DNA of 64,000 bases from Streptomyces flavotricini (GTDB lineage: Bacteria > Actinomycetota > Actinomycetes > Streptomycetales > Streptomycetaceae). The notes under the pieces are model-generated. The model ran no database searches, was not told the origin of the DNA, and worked only from the letters and a program-made list of their open reading frames with translations. Location: positions 8,131,604-8,195,603 of the forward strand of contig NZ_JAINUL010000001.1 of assembly GCF_020639365.1 (NCBI RefSeq), given 5' to 3'. The position numbers and the translations under genes were made by a program. This document shows, in pieces, positions 42,520 through 51,376 of the stretch. Positions within the stretch are counted from its first letter, which is position 1; every line of letters starts with the position of its first letter.

Positions 42520-44286
42520 TTGACTTCCTCACATCGCATACGACTGCGCCTACTGGCCGCCGGCGGAGTGCTCGCCCTGGCCGCCGGCGCCCTGGCCGCG
42601 GCTCCGAGCAGCGCGGCTCCGAGCAGCGCCGCCCCGCAGCTCCGCACGTCCGGCTCCGCCACCGCCCTGCCCGCGGCCGGCCCGGCGGCGGATCAGGTCT
42701 CCGCTGCCGCACCGGGCGGCGACGACCTGTACCCGAGCGTCGTTCCGCCCGGCCGCGCCACGGGACCGGCGGCACCGGCCGCGGCCAAGCCGCGGCACGA
42801 CGTCGACGGTGACGGCCTCAGCGACATGATCGTGATGGAGTACGACCACGGCACGGCCGTCTACTCGTCGAAGGTCGGGGCCTGGAGCGACTACGCGATC
42901 TACAGCGCCGACCCCGAAGCCTCGTACAAGGACTTGTTGCCGGTCGGCGACGTCGGCGGCACGACCAAGGCCGAGCTGCTCTCCCTCTCCTTCGACGGCG
43001 AGCTCACGCTGTACGAGACCGCCCTGCAGGGCACCTCCGCACCCCTGTGGTCCGGCCGCGGCTGGCAGATCTACAACCGGGTCATCGCCACCGGCGACCT
43101 CACCGGGGACCACCACCCCGACCTGCTGGCCCGTGACCACGCCGGCGGCCTGTGGCTCTACACCGGCACCGGAAGCGTCACCAAGCCCTTCGGCGCGCGG
43201 GTCAAGGTCGCCTCCGGATGGGGGGTGTACGACCAGGTGGTCGGCGCCAGCGACGTCGACGGCGACGGCCTCGGCGACGTCCTCACCCGTACGCTGAGCG
43301 GCGAACTGTGGTTCCACAAGGGGTCGGGGAGTGCCACCGCCCCGCTCAAGGCCCGCGTCAAGGTCGGCACCGGCTGGAACGCGTACAACGTGATCAGCGG
43401 CCCGGACGACGTGGACGGCGACGGCTTGAGCGACTTGATCGCTCGCGCCGGCGACGGCAAGCAGTACCTCTGCAAGTCGATCGGCGGTGGCAAGTTCGCC
43501 GCCCCCACCTACTACGGCAGCGGGTGGGAACGGAACAAGTTCATGGTCGGCGCCGGAACCACCCAGCTCTACGGCAAGGCACAGAACCTCGCCACCGAAG
43601 CGAACGGCACCCTCGCCAAGTACAGCGCCCTGGCCAACGGCACCTACCTGGTGCCGCCGACCAACGTCGGCACCGAGACGCCCGGCTCCCGCACCACGTA
43701 CGCCACCGGGCTCAACAGCCACAACCACGCGAGCTACGTGCAGAACATCGGCAGTGACCTGTACATCCGCGAACAGCGGGTCAGTACGACGTGGAACTAC
43801 ACCCTGACGGTCGGCCCCGGTGATCTGACCGGCGACGGCAAGGGCGACCTGCTCAGCCGTGACTCCGCCGGCGCCCTGTGGCTGCACCCCGGCGACGGTG
43901 CGCTGGTCACCCGGTTCGGCGCGCGCGTCAAGGTGGGCACCGGCTGGAACGCCTACGACGCGCTCGTCGGCGCGGGCGACTACTCCGGCGACGGGCGGGC
44001 CGACCTGCTCGCCCGGGACACCTCCGGCCGCCTGTTCCTCTTCAAGGGCACGGGCACGGCCACCGCGCCGTTCGCCGCCCGTGAGCAGGTCGGCAGCGGC
44101 TTCGGCCAGTACGACCTGCTGTTCGTCCCGGGTGACATCGACGGCGACAGCAAGGGCGACCTGCTCGCCCGCCTTCCGAACGGTGAGGTGTACCGGTACA
44201 GCTCGACGGGCAACGCCGGCACCGCCACCTTCGCCGCCCCGGTGAAGTTCGGCAGTGGTTGGAACATCTACAAGAACATGATCTGA
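42520..44286 (+). CDS. Secreted FG-GAP/VCBS repeat protein
   Basis: A 588-aa exported protein. After a signal peptide (LLAAGGVLALAAGALAAAPS) come several FG-GAP-like units, each with a calcium-binding DxDGDG loop (VDGDGLSDMI, VDGDGLGDVL, LTGDGKGDLL, IDGDSKGDLL) and LLARD. This predicts a seven-bladed propeller that binds carbohydrate or protein outside the cell. The most likely start is TTG 42520 with AGGGGGG very close upstream; there is no better ATG or GTG. It is monocistronic. Confidence 0.8.
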   Translation: MTSSHRIRLRLLAAGGVLALAAGALAAAPSSAAPSSAAPQLRTSGSATALPAAGPAADQVSAAAPGGDDLYPSVVPPGRATGPAAPAAAKPRHDVDGDGLSDMIVMEYDHGTAVYSSKVGAWSDYAIYSADPEASYKDLLPVGDVGGTTKAELLSLSFDGELTLYETALQGTSAPLWSGRGWQIYNRVIATGDLTGDHHPDLLARDHAGGLWLYTGTGSVTKPFGARVKVASGWGVYDQVVGASDVDGDGLGDVLTRTLSGELWFHKGSGSATAPLKARVKVGTGWNAYNVISGPDDVDGDGLSDLIARAGDGKQYLCKSIGGGKFAAPTYYGSGWERNKFMVGAGTTQLYGKAQNLATEANGTLAKYSALANGTYLVPPTNVGTETPGSRTTYATGLNSHNHASYVQNIGSDLYIREQRVSTTWNYTLTVGPGDLTGDGKGDLLSRDSAGALWLHPGDGALVTRFGARVKVGTGWNAYDALVGAGDYSGDGRADLLARDTSGRLFLFKGTGTATAPFAAREQVGSGFGQYDLLFVPGDIDGDSKGDLLARLPNGEVYRYSSTGNAGTATFAAPVKFGSGWNIYKNMI

Positions 44287-44323
44287 GTCCCGCGGCCGCC
44301 CGGTCGCGAAGCGGTGACGGCGC

Positions 44324-44363
44324 GGGCCCGTCCACCGGTGCCGTCCGGCCGGTGGCCGGGCCC
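44324..44363. terminator. Bidirectional terminator between FG-GAP and SpoIIE genes
   Basis: Two 15-nt arms with one mismatch enclose a 10-nt loop, placed between convergent genes. Confidence 0.6.
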
Positions 44364-44390
44364 GTGTCCGCCGCCGGCCGCGGTGGCGGC

Positions 44391-46913
44391 CTACGTGCGC
44401 CGGGCGAGTCGCTCGCCCGGTGCCAGCGGCACCTCGGCCCACACCTGTTTGCCGCTGCTGAGAGGTACCGAGCCCCACGACGCGGTCGTCGCCTCGACGA
44501 TGAGGAGCCCGCGACCCCCGGTCGCCGTCCAGTCCACGGACGTGGGCTTGACCGGGCTGCGGGGCGAGCCGTCGTTCACGGCGATGCGCAGCCGGTCGGC
44601 GGACAGGGTCAGGTCCAGCCGGACCTCTCCCTGCGTATGGGCGATCGCATTGGTGACCAGCTCGGACACCACCAGCAGGGCGATGTCGAGTTCCTCTTCC
44701 ACGCCCCACGAGCGCAGGGCGCGCGCGGCGAAGCGGCGAGCGTGCTGGACGGCGTTGGGCAGTCGCCAGACGGTCCAGTTCGTCCGCATGGGCCGGACGC
44801 GGGTGCCGTCGTAGCGCAGGAGCAGCAGCGCCACGTCGTCGTCCCGCCGGTTGACGCCCGCGAGCAGTTCGTCGGCCACCATCCCCGGGTCGGCCGGATC
44901 TGCCGTGGCCAGTACGTCGCACACCCGGCGCATGCCGTCCTCCAGACGGACGTTGGACGACTCGACCATGCCGTCGGTCAGCAAGGCCAGCAGGGTCCCC
45001 GGCACCAGGCCGACTTCCGTCAGCGGGAACTCGGCGTCAGCGACCACTCCCAGGGGCGGTCCTCCCTCGACCGCCAACTCCGAGGTGTTGCCGTCCGGGT
45101 AGCGCAGGATCGGTTGCAGGTGGCCGGCACGGACGAACCAGGCGATGCCCTCCTCCATGTCCAGGTCCACGTACAGACATGTGGCGAACAGGTCCGTCTC
45201 CATGCCGACGAGCAGCCGGTTGGCCCTGGCGATGACGACGTCGGGCGGGTGCCGCTCCACCGCGTAGGCCCTCACGGCCGTCCGTATCTGGCCCATGATC
45301 GTCGCGGCTCCGGCGCTGTGTCCCTGCACATCGCCGATGACGAGGGCCACGTGACCGTCGTTGAGCGGGACGACGTCGTACCAGTCGCCGCCCACTTCGA
45401 GCCCGGCGGTCGCGGGCAGGTACCGGGCGACGGCCATCCCGCCGGGCAGCGAGGGCAGTTTGCGCGGCAGCAGGCTGCGCTGGAGCATCGTGGCGAGTTC
45501 GTGGCCCGCGTCCAGTGCGTGCGCGCGCATCAGTGCCTGGCCCACCAGCCCCGCGGTGGCGGTCAGCAAAGACCGCTCCTCGGGCCCGAACCGGTGCTCA
45601 CCGTCCCATCCGACGAGGCAGACCCCGACCATCCGGCCGTCCGCCGGCAGCGGCAGGACCGCGAGACCTCCGGGTCCGATGCCCGCGAGAGCGGGCTCGA
45701 GGTCCGCGCCCGGCGGCCACAGGCTCACATGGCCCTCCCGAATCGCGTTCTGCAGGGTGGGCACGTCGTGCATCGAGGCGTCCGGCCACTCCGACCGCCA
45801 TTCCGAACGCCACATGTCCGGCCAGGCGCGCGGCTCGGGAGGGTCGAGCACGGTGATCACGAGCCGGTCGGCCTCCAGCTCGGCGACCAGCACGCGGCTC
45901 GCTTCCAGTGGGTCGCGCAGGGAATGGACGACGATCTGGCTGACGTCCCTGATGGTCGCCGCGCCGGCCAGTTTGGTGGACAGCCGCTGCACGATGGAGA
46001 CTTCGTCGGCACTCGGCCGCAGGTAGGAGGCGTCGGCCACGACACCGAGGACCCGCACGGGGGTGCCGTCGTCGTCCGTCATCACCCGGCACCGCAGGCC
46101 CAGCCAGCGCAGTTCACCTCCCGGTCTGCGGATGCGGAACGCCAGCTGCTGCGGATCCGTCGTGAGCCTGTCCGGCTCCACGATGGCCATCAGCGCGGGG
46201 ACGTCGTCCGGAACGGCCGCCGCGAGCAGCGTCTCCACGTTGCCGCCGAACTGGTCGGGCGGGATGCCGAGCAGCTCCAGTACGCGTGCGTGCGCCTCCA
46301 TCCGGCCGGAGGCGAGGTCCAGGATGAAGGCACCACCCCGCAGCGGCACCAGGGTGTGTCCGAGTACGGGGCGCGGGGCCGTACGCCCGGGAGCGTGGGC
46401 GGCCGCCGATTCGAGTCCGGCGGCGACCTGGTCCGCGTACAGCTCCAGCAGGCTCCGGCGGTCGCTGCTGAACCCGTCGGGGACCTCGCCCGCGACGATC
46501 AGGCAGCCCAGATCCCTGGCGCCGTGCCCGAGGGGCAGGGCGCCGAGCGAGAGCCTGGCCGGCGACGCCCTGACGGAGTCGTTCCGTACCCGGCCGGGGA
46601 AGTGGTGCGGATCCTCCTCCACGTACGCGGCGAGCGCCTTCGGGGTCAGCCACAGCGGGCGGCCCGAGCGGTAGGCCTCGGCGGCCGGGGAGTGCCCGTC
46701 CACGGAGAGGACGGCCGGGAGCCCGTAGAGCATGGAGCGGTTTCCGGTCAGCTCGGCCAGGTGGAGTTCCTTGCGGCCGTCGGAGAGGACGTAGACAGCC
46801 GCCAGCTCAGCCCCGCAGAACGCAAAATGCTCTCTGGTCACGGTCTGTAAGCCCTCGCGTGCCGGCAGCCACCGTCGACCGCCCTCCCTCCATGCTGTCG
46901 CGCTTTGCACCAT
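44391..46913 (-). CDS. SpoIIE-type phosphatase with PAS/GAF and ATPase domains
   Basis: An 840-aa cytoplasmic regulator. The order is an N-terminal GAF-like domain, a PAS domain (about 190-310), a second GAF, the SpoIIE PP2C domain (metal-binding GGDWYDVVPL ... VIGDVQGHSAGAA ... LLLTDGMVE-type motif) and a C-terminal HATPase_c anti-sigma kinase-like domain with its N-box VVSELVTNAIAHT and GRGLLIVE. The phosphatase would dephosphorylate an anti-anti-sigma factor and the last domain could phosphorylate or bind one, so the protein joins stress sensing to sigma factor release. The exact start is not certain within the N-terminal 25 residues. Confidence 0.88.
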   Translation of the reverse strand: MVQSATAWREGGRRWLPAREGLQTVTREHFAFCGAELAAVYVLSDGRKELHLAELTGNRSMLYGLPAVLSVDGHSPAAEAYRSGRPLWLTPKALAAYVEEDPHHFPGRVRNDSVRASPARLSLGALPLGHGARDLGCLIVAGEVPDGFSSDRRSLLELYADQVAAGLESAAAHAPGRTAPRPVLGHTLVPLRGGAFILDLASGRMEAHARVLELLGIPPDQFGGNVETLLAAAVPDDVPALMAIVEPDRLTTDPQQLAFRIRRPGGELRWLGLRCRVMTDDDGTPVRVLGVVADASYLRPSADEVSIVQRLSTKLAGAATIRDVSQIVVHSLRDPLEASRVLVAELEADRLVITVLDPPEPRAWPDMWRSEWRSEWPDASMHDVPTLQNAIREGHVSLWPPGADLEPALAGIGPGGLAVLPLPADGRMVGVCLVGWDGEHRFGPEERSLLTATAGLVGQALMRAHALDAGHELATMLQRSLLPRKLPSLPGGMAVARYLPATAGLEVGGDWYDVVPLNDGHVALVIGDVQGHSAGAATIMGQIRTAVRAYAVERHPPDVVIARANRLLVGMETDLFATCLYVDLDMEEGIAWFVRAGHLQPILRYPDGNTSELAVEGGPPLGVVADAEFPLTEVGLVPGTLLALLTDGMVESSNVRLEDGMRRVCDVLATADPADPGMVADELLAGVNRRDDDVALLLLRYDGTRVRPMRTNWTVWRLPNAVQHARRFAARALRSWGVEEELDIALLVVSELVTNAIAHTQGEVRLDLTLSADRLRIAVNDGSPRSPVKPTSVDWTATGGRGLLIVEATTASWGSVPLSSGKQVWAEVPLAPGERLARRT

Positions 46914-47061
46914 CAGCGCGAGTCAGGAGGGGCACGGGGTCGTGGCGGGGGCATGCCGCGCCAGGGGTGCGGAGGGGGCGGGCGGCGGGACGTTCGGGGG
47001 TGCACAGTCGTTCACCCGGTGCGGGATCCGGCCGCGCACCGTACGCCCTTCTGTGGAGAAC

Positions 47062-47406
47062 TCAGCGTCCCAGCCGGGCGTCGAGCCAGCTGAGGACCTC
47101 GGGGGTGACGGGGTCCGTGATGTCCGCGAACTCCAGGTGCTTCGTGAGGAACTTGGCCACGTACGGGCAGACGGGCACGATCCGCAGCCCGGAGGCGCGG
47201 ACGTCGGCCAGGGCCTGCTGGACGAGGGCGGCGGCGAGTCCCTGGCCGGCGTAGGCGTCGTCGATCTCGGTGTGGAAGAAGACCCGCTGGTCGTCGCGGT
47301 CGCGGTAGGAGGTGAGGCCGGCGCGGGTCTCGTCGACGAGGATCTCGTAGCGGTGGCGGGCGTCGACTCGGCGGACGACGGGGGAGGCGGTGGTCTGCTC
47401 GCTCAT
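47062..47406 (-). CDS. GNAT-like N-acetyltransferase (COG2388 type)
   Basis: A 114-aa short acetyltransferase of the YjdJ group. HTEIDDAYAGQGLAAALVQQ is the acetyl-CoA loop, followed by VCPYVAKFLTKHLEF. ATG 47406 has AAAGGA at the right spacing. It lies 26 nt after the pirin gene stop and is very likely cotranscribed with it. Confidence 0.8.
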   Translation of the reverse strand: MSEQTTASPVVRRVDARHRYEILVDETRAGLTSYRDRDDQRVFFHTEIDDAYAGQGLAAALVQQALADVRASGLRIVPVCPYVAKFLTKHLEFADITDPVTPEVLSWLDARLGR

Positions 47407-47432
47407 GGCGAAGGTCCTTTCGGTGCGGGGAT

Positions 47433-48428
47433 TCAGTGCCGGGAGGGGTTCTTGCGGGGCGCGATGACGGCGTTGGGCAGGGCGGGGGCCGGGATCCGGT
47501 CTCCGGGGTGGCCGTCGACGGCGCCGAAGCGGTCGGAGGCCCGTTCCCATTCCTCCCGCGCCTCGACGATGTCCTGGTGGCTGCGGCCGACGAAGTTCCA
47601 CCACATCACGATCTCCTCCTCGAAGGGCGGACCGCCCAGCAGGACCGTCCGGGCCGGCCGGTCGGACGCGTTGCCGAGGGTGAGGGCGCTGCGGCCGGGG
47701 GAGGCGTAGCCGAGTTCGGCGGGGCGCAGGAGGGTGCCGTCGAGACGGACGTCGCCCTGGTCGACGAGGAGCCCGTGCTCGAACTCCGGGTCGACGTCGA
47801 GGGTGACGGTGGCGCCGGCGTCGATCAGGATCTCGGCGCCGAGCAGCGGGGTGAAGGTGCGCACGGGGGAAACCGCGCCCGCGAGGTCGCCCAGGAACAC
47901 CCGCAGCAGCGCCCCGTCGACGCGGAGTGGCTCGGGTGCGTGGTGCTGGAAGTCGCGGGCGGCGTGGCGGTGTTCGCCGGGGAGGGCCACCCAGAGCTGG
48001 ACGCCGTGCAGGACCGTGGTGCCGGGGGTGGAGACCTCCGTGTGGCTGATGCCGTGGCCGCCGGTCATGAGGTTCAGTTCGCCCGGCCGTACGAAGGCGT
48101 GGGTGCCCAGGCTGTCGCGGTGCTCGATCTCCCCGCTGAACAGCCAGCTGACCGTCTGGAGCCCGGTGTGCGGGTGGGGTGCGACGTCCATCCCGCCGGA
48201 GTCGGCGACGCGGTCGGGGCCGTAGTGGTCGGCGAAGCACCAGGCGCCGATGAGCGTCCGGGACCGCTGGGGCAGTGTGCGCCGTACGGTCATCGCCCGC
48301 GGTCCGCCGAGCGGGACGTCCCGGGCGGTGAGGACCTCGACCTCGGCTCCTACCTCGGCCCCGACCTCGGCTCCGACCCTGACCTCGGCCCCGACCCCGA
48401 CCCCGGGCTCGATCTCCGTGTGACCCAT
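47433..48428 (-). CDS. Pirin-family protein with repeat-rich N-terminus
   Basis: A 331-aa bicupin pirin. The metal-binding set is HPHTGLQTVSWLFSGEIEHR and GELNLMTGGHGISHTE (His, His, His, Glu). Pirins can act as quercetin dioxygenases or redox sensors. The first ~35 residues are an extension of the four-residue unit Glu-Val-Gly-Ala and relatives, encoded by imperfect 12-nt repeats, that is not part of the fold. It diverges from an AhpD-like gene across a palindromic operator and is followed by a GNAT gene. Confidence 0.85.
   Translation of the reverse strand: MGHTEIEPGVGVGAEVRVGAEVGAEVGAEVEVLTARDVPLGGPRAMTVRRTLPQRSRTLIGAWCFADHYGPDRVADSGGMDVAPHPHTGLQTVSWLFSGEIEHRDSLGTHAFVRPGELNLMTGGHGISHTEVSTPGTTVLHGVQLWVALPGEHRHAARDFQHHAPEPLRVDGALLRVFLGDLAGAVSPVRTFTPLLGAEILIDAGATVTLDVDPEFEHGLLVDQGDVRLDGTLLRPAELGYASPGRSALTLGNASDRPARTVLLGGPPFEEEIVMWWNFVGRSHQDIVEAREEWERASDRFGAVDGHPGDRIPAPALPNAVIAPRKNPSRH
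48341..48413. repeat. Imperfect 12-nt tandem repeats at the pirin N-terminus
   Basis: On the plus strand the unit is close to ACCTCGGCTCCG/ACCTCGGCCCCG and recurs about five to six times in frame with the pirin gene, giving an (EVGA)-like run. Confidence 0.7.
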
Positions 48429-48448
48429 CTCCCCGGCCCCTCCCGCAC

Positions 48449-48472
48449 AAAGTAGTTTTACTTTCAACAACT
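48449..48472. promoter_or_regulatory. Palindromic operator between pirin and ahpD-like genes
   Basis: AAAGTA-GTTT-TACTTT is a perfect 6-bp inverted repeat inside a longer imperfect dyad AGTAGTT...AACAACT. It is AT-rich in a GC-rich region and lies between the divergent starts, as expected for an HxlR or MarR family site. No such regulator gene is adjacent. Confidence 0.5.
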
Positions 48473-48528
48473 ATGGGGTGATCATAGTCCCGAAAGGCGA
48501 CCCGCGACAACAGGCGAAGGAGCACAGG

Positions 48529-49029
48529 GTGATCGAGACGGTACGGACCGCGGAAGCCCACCGGGCCGGCGACCGGATCTACGTCGACAAGCAGAGCCCC
48601 GCCGCGTACCAGGCGCTCGTCGGGACCGCCGACGCCGTCCGCGCGACGGCTGCCGAGGCGGGCCTGGACCGGATCCTCGTCGAGCTGGTCAACCTCCGGG
48701 TGTCCCAGCTCAACGGCTGCGCCTTCTGCCTCGACGTCCACACCCGGGCCGCACTGCGCGCAGGGGAGAGCACCCGGCGCCTCGGCGTGCTCGCGGCCTG
48801 GCGGGACACCGAGCTCTTCACCGCCCGAGAGGGCGCCGCCCTCGCCCTTGCCGAGGCCACCACCCACCCCGCGGACGCCCTCGCCCAGGAGCGGGCCTAC
48901 GCGCGGGCGCGCGAGGTCCTGGACGACGACGAGATCTCGGCCGTGATCTGGGTGGCGATCACCATCAACGCCTTCAACCGGGTGTCGATCCTCAGCAAGC
49001 ACCCGGTACGGGAGGCCCCCGCCCGCTGA
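48529..49029 (+). CDS. AhpD/carboxymuconolactone decarboxylase-like protein
   Basis: A 166-aa alkylhydroperoxidase-like protein. The redox pair Cys64/Cys67 with following His is in NGCAFCLDVHTRAALRAGES, the AhpD active site. It would reduce peroxides with help of a thiol donor. I choose GTG 48529 because AAGGAG is six bases upstream; the frame is open from 48478. The divergent pirin, itself redox-linked, and the shared operator region suggest joint oxidative-stress control. Confidence 0.85.
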   Translation: MIETVRTAEAHRAGDRIYVDKQSPAAYQALVGTADAVRATAAEAGLDRILVELVNLRVSQLNGCAFCLDVHTRAALRAGESTRRLGVLAAWRDTELFTAREGAALALAEATTHPADALAQERAYARAREVLDDDEISAVIWVAITINAFNRVSILSKHPVREAPAR

Positions 49030-49152
49030 CCGTGCCCGCCGCTCGTGGGCGCAGTCCGGCCCGAGGGGCCGGGCCGCCTCCACGCGATCCGGGACACCTC
49101 CGGGTAAGGTCGCCCGCCCCGGGCCGATCCACCCTGATCCGAAAGACACGGC

Positions 49153-49536
49153 CTAGTCGTGCGGTGCCAAGGTGCGCAGGACGTCGAACTCGTTGCCCTC
49201 GGGGTCGGCCATGACCACCCAGTTCCGGTCCGGGCCCTGCCCCACGTCCACCTTGACGGCGCCGAGACCGGGCAATCTGGTCACTTCTTCCTCGGTGCTG
49301 CCGTCGATCGGGCTGACGTCGAGGTGAAGCCGGCTCTTGACGGTCTTGCCCTCGGGCACATCGATGAACACCAGGGTGGGCGGCATCTGGCGGGCCCGGA
49401 CCTCCTCGGCTGTCGGCATCCAAGAGCCGATCTCGACCTTGCCCTCGCTCCGGTCGATCACCTTGAAGTCCAGGACCTCGCACCAGAAGGCCGCGAGCCT
49501 CTCCGGGTCATGGCAGTCGACGAGACACCGCCTAGT
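49153..49536 (-). pseudogene. VOC-family gene lacking a start codon
   Basis: A glyoxalase/bleomycin-resistance-type domain running from CLVDCHDPERLAAFWCEVLD to NWVVMADPEGNEFDVLRTLA, with its complete C-terminus. No in-frame ATG, GTG or TTG with a ribosome site precedes the domain. The sequence at its 5' end (49524-49535) and at its stop (49145-49156) is GACACCGCCTAG and GACACGGCCTAG, both close to the right end of the miniature element at 36745-36756. The original start appears to have been replaced. Confidence 0.55.
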
Positions 49537-49627
49537 GCATCGGAGGGAGGCGGGCGGGGCGGGGCGCGGGCGGCGGGGGTGGGGGAGGGCATGCTGAGGT
49601 GTCGTCGGCCGAGGGCATTCGCCCGGT

Positions 49628-49690
49628 CGGCGACTCGACTGCCGACTGCCGACCGCCGACTGCCGACCGCACGCCACTGACTGCCGACCG
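49628..49690. repeat. Heptanucleotide tandem repeats upstream of the ABC-2 gene
   Basis: Units of seven bases close to GACTGCC/GACCGCC follow each other (GACTGCCGACTGCCGACCGC and onward), then recur after a short gap near 49678. They lie in the leader of the gene starting at 49729. Confidence 0.7.
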
Positions 49691-49728
49691 TCGTTCGATG
49701 CCCGCCCACCGGGAAGCAACGGAGACCC

Positions 49729-50979
49729 ATGTCCGCGCCCGCCGCCCCAGAAGCCACCGCCGCGACCCTGCTGCGCCGCCCCCAGATCTGGGTGGTCCCC
49801 ACCATCCTCACGGGACTCCTCGCCCTCCTGCTGTCCCTGCTCTACATGGGCGGCATCGTCAATCCCAACGGGCACCTCCGCGACCTGCCGATCGCCCTCG
49901 TCGACGACGACACCGGAAGACAGGACCTCGGCGGGCGGATCACCGCCGCCATCGCCTCCGACACCGCGGGCGGCAAGGCCGACTGGCGCGTGATGACCCG
50001 CGCCCAGGCCCAGGACCAGCTCGACTCGGGGAAGGTCTACGGCGCACTGGTGGTCCCGGCCGGCTTCTCGGAAGCCGTCGCCGCGCTGACCACGTCCGGG
50101 GCCACCCACCGGCCGACCATGATCGTGCTCACCAACCCCGGCAAGGGCAGCCTCGGGTCCTCCCTGGCGAGCCAGATCAGCACCAAGGCGGCCCACAGTG
50201 CGTCGCAGTCGATCGGCCACGAGCTCACGCAGGCCGCCGGCGCCCAGGCGAGCCCGACGACGAAGGTACTGCTCGCCGACCCGGTCGAGGTCGTCACCCA
50301 GGTCGGGCACCCCGTCGGCACCCACAGCGGTCTCGGCCTGTCGGCCTTCTACTACACCCTGCTGCTGGTCCTCGCCGGGTTCATGGGCGGCAACGTCATC
50401 AGCAACGGCGTCGACACCGCCCTCGGCTACGCCGACAACGAGATCGGCCCGTGGCACACCCGGCGTCCGACCGTACCGATCAACCGCACGCAGACGCTGT
50501 TGCTCAAGATGGTGATGACCGCGGGCATCACGCTGGTCAGCTCCGCACTCGTGATGCTGGCCTGCATCACGATCCTGGGGATGGACGCCTCCCACCTGCC
50601 GCTGCTGTGGATCTACTCCTACTGCGCGGCCCTCGCGGTCGGCGTGGGGGTCCAGGCCATCAACGCCGCCTTCGGCGGGATCGGCCAACTGGTCTCCATG
50701 TTCGTGTTCATCGTGCTCGGCCTGCCGTCGTCGGGCGCCACCGTCCCCCTCAACGCGGTCCCCGGGTTCTACCGGTTCCTGTCCTACTTCGAACCGATGC
50801 GCCAGCTCAGCGACGGCGTGCGCGCGATCCTCTACTTCGACGCCCGCGGCGACGCCGGCCTCACCCGCTCGTGGATCATGATCGGGATCGGGATCGTCCT
50901 GGCACTGCTCTTCGGCTTCGCAATGACCCGGTACTACGACCGCAAGGGCCTCAAGCGCCTCACGCCCCAGCCTGCGTGA
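49729..50979 (+). CDS. ABC-2-type / YhgE-Pip-like membrane protein
   Basis: A 416-aa protein with one N-terminal membrane segment (IWVVPTILTGLLALLLSLLY), an outer domain of about 190 residues (with LPIALVDDDTG, the usual start of this family), and five or six C-terminal segments. The layout is that of YhgE/Pip or DUF3533 proteins, which export or are parts of ABC-2 transporters. ATG 49729 is the start. No ATPase gene is adjacent. The 3' end overlaps the convergent metX remnant by 20 nt. Confidence 0.8.
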   Translation: MSAPAAPEATAATLLRRPQIWVVPTILTGLLALLLSLLYMGGIVNPNGHLRDLPIALVDDDTGRQDLGGRITAAIASDTAGGKADWRVMTRAQAQDQLDSGKVYGALVVPAGFSEAVAALTTSGATHRPTMIVLTNPGKGSLGSSLASQISTKAAHSASQSIGHELTQAAGAQASPTTKVLLADPVEVVTQVGHPVGTHSGLGLSAFYYTLLLVLAGFMGGNVISNGVDTALGYADNEIGPWHTRRPTVPINRTQTLLLKMVMTAGITLVSSALVMLACITILGMDASHLPLLWIYSYCAALAVGVGVQAINAAFGGIGQLVSMFVFIVLGLPSSGATVPLNAVPGFYRFLSYFEPMRQLSDGVRAILYFDARGDAGLTRSWIMIGIGIVLALLFGFAMTRYYDRKGLKRLTPQPA

Positions 50980-51376
50980 ACCGGACGGCCGGCGGCTCCC
51001 CACCGCCCTCCAGGAGTTCCCGTACCAGTCCGCCGACCTGCTCCGTCTCCAGCAGGAAGCCGTCGTGCCCGTACGGGGAGCGGACGACCCGGACCTCGTC
51101 CGCGGTCGCGATCCCCCGCGCCAGTTCCTCCTGCTGAGCGAGGGGGTAGAGGCGGTCGGAGTCCACCCCGGCCACCACCGCCCGGGCCCGTACCCGGGCG
51201 AGGGCCGCGCGCGTACCGCCGCGGCCCCGTCCGATGTCGTGGGTGTTCATGGCCTCGACCAGGGCCACGTAGCTGGCCGCGTCGAACCGCCGGACGAGCT
51301 TGTCGGCCTGGTGGTCGAGGTACGACTCGACCCGGTACCGGCCGCCGAGCCAGGGCCGCTCCCCGGGACGACCAGT
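50960..51376 (-). pseudogene. 3' fragment of homoserine O-acetyltransferase (metX)
   Basis: The last ~135 residues of MetX are intact in one frame: YRVESYLDHQADKLVRRFDA, ALVEAMNTHDIGRG, the Asp of GVDSDRLYPL and the catalytic His of SPYGHDGFLLE. Typical MetX has about 380 residues. The coding sequence stops abruptly near 51376, where it meets, head to head, the cut 5' end of an M4 peptidase gene on the other strand. The nucleophile domain is missing. Confidence 0.8.

Noticed and set aside
43000..44922. 790-aa minus-strand open frame opposite the FG-GAP gene
   Set aside because: Composition is Arg/Gly/Val-rich and mirrors the plus-strand gene; no start signal or family.
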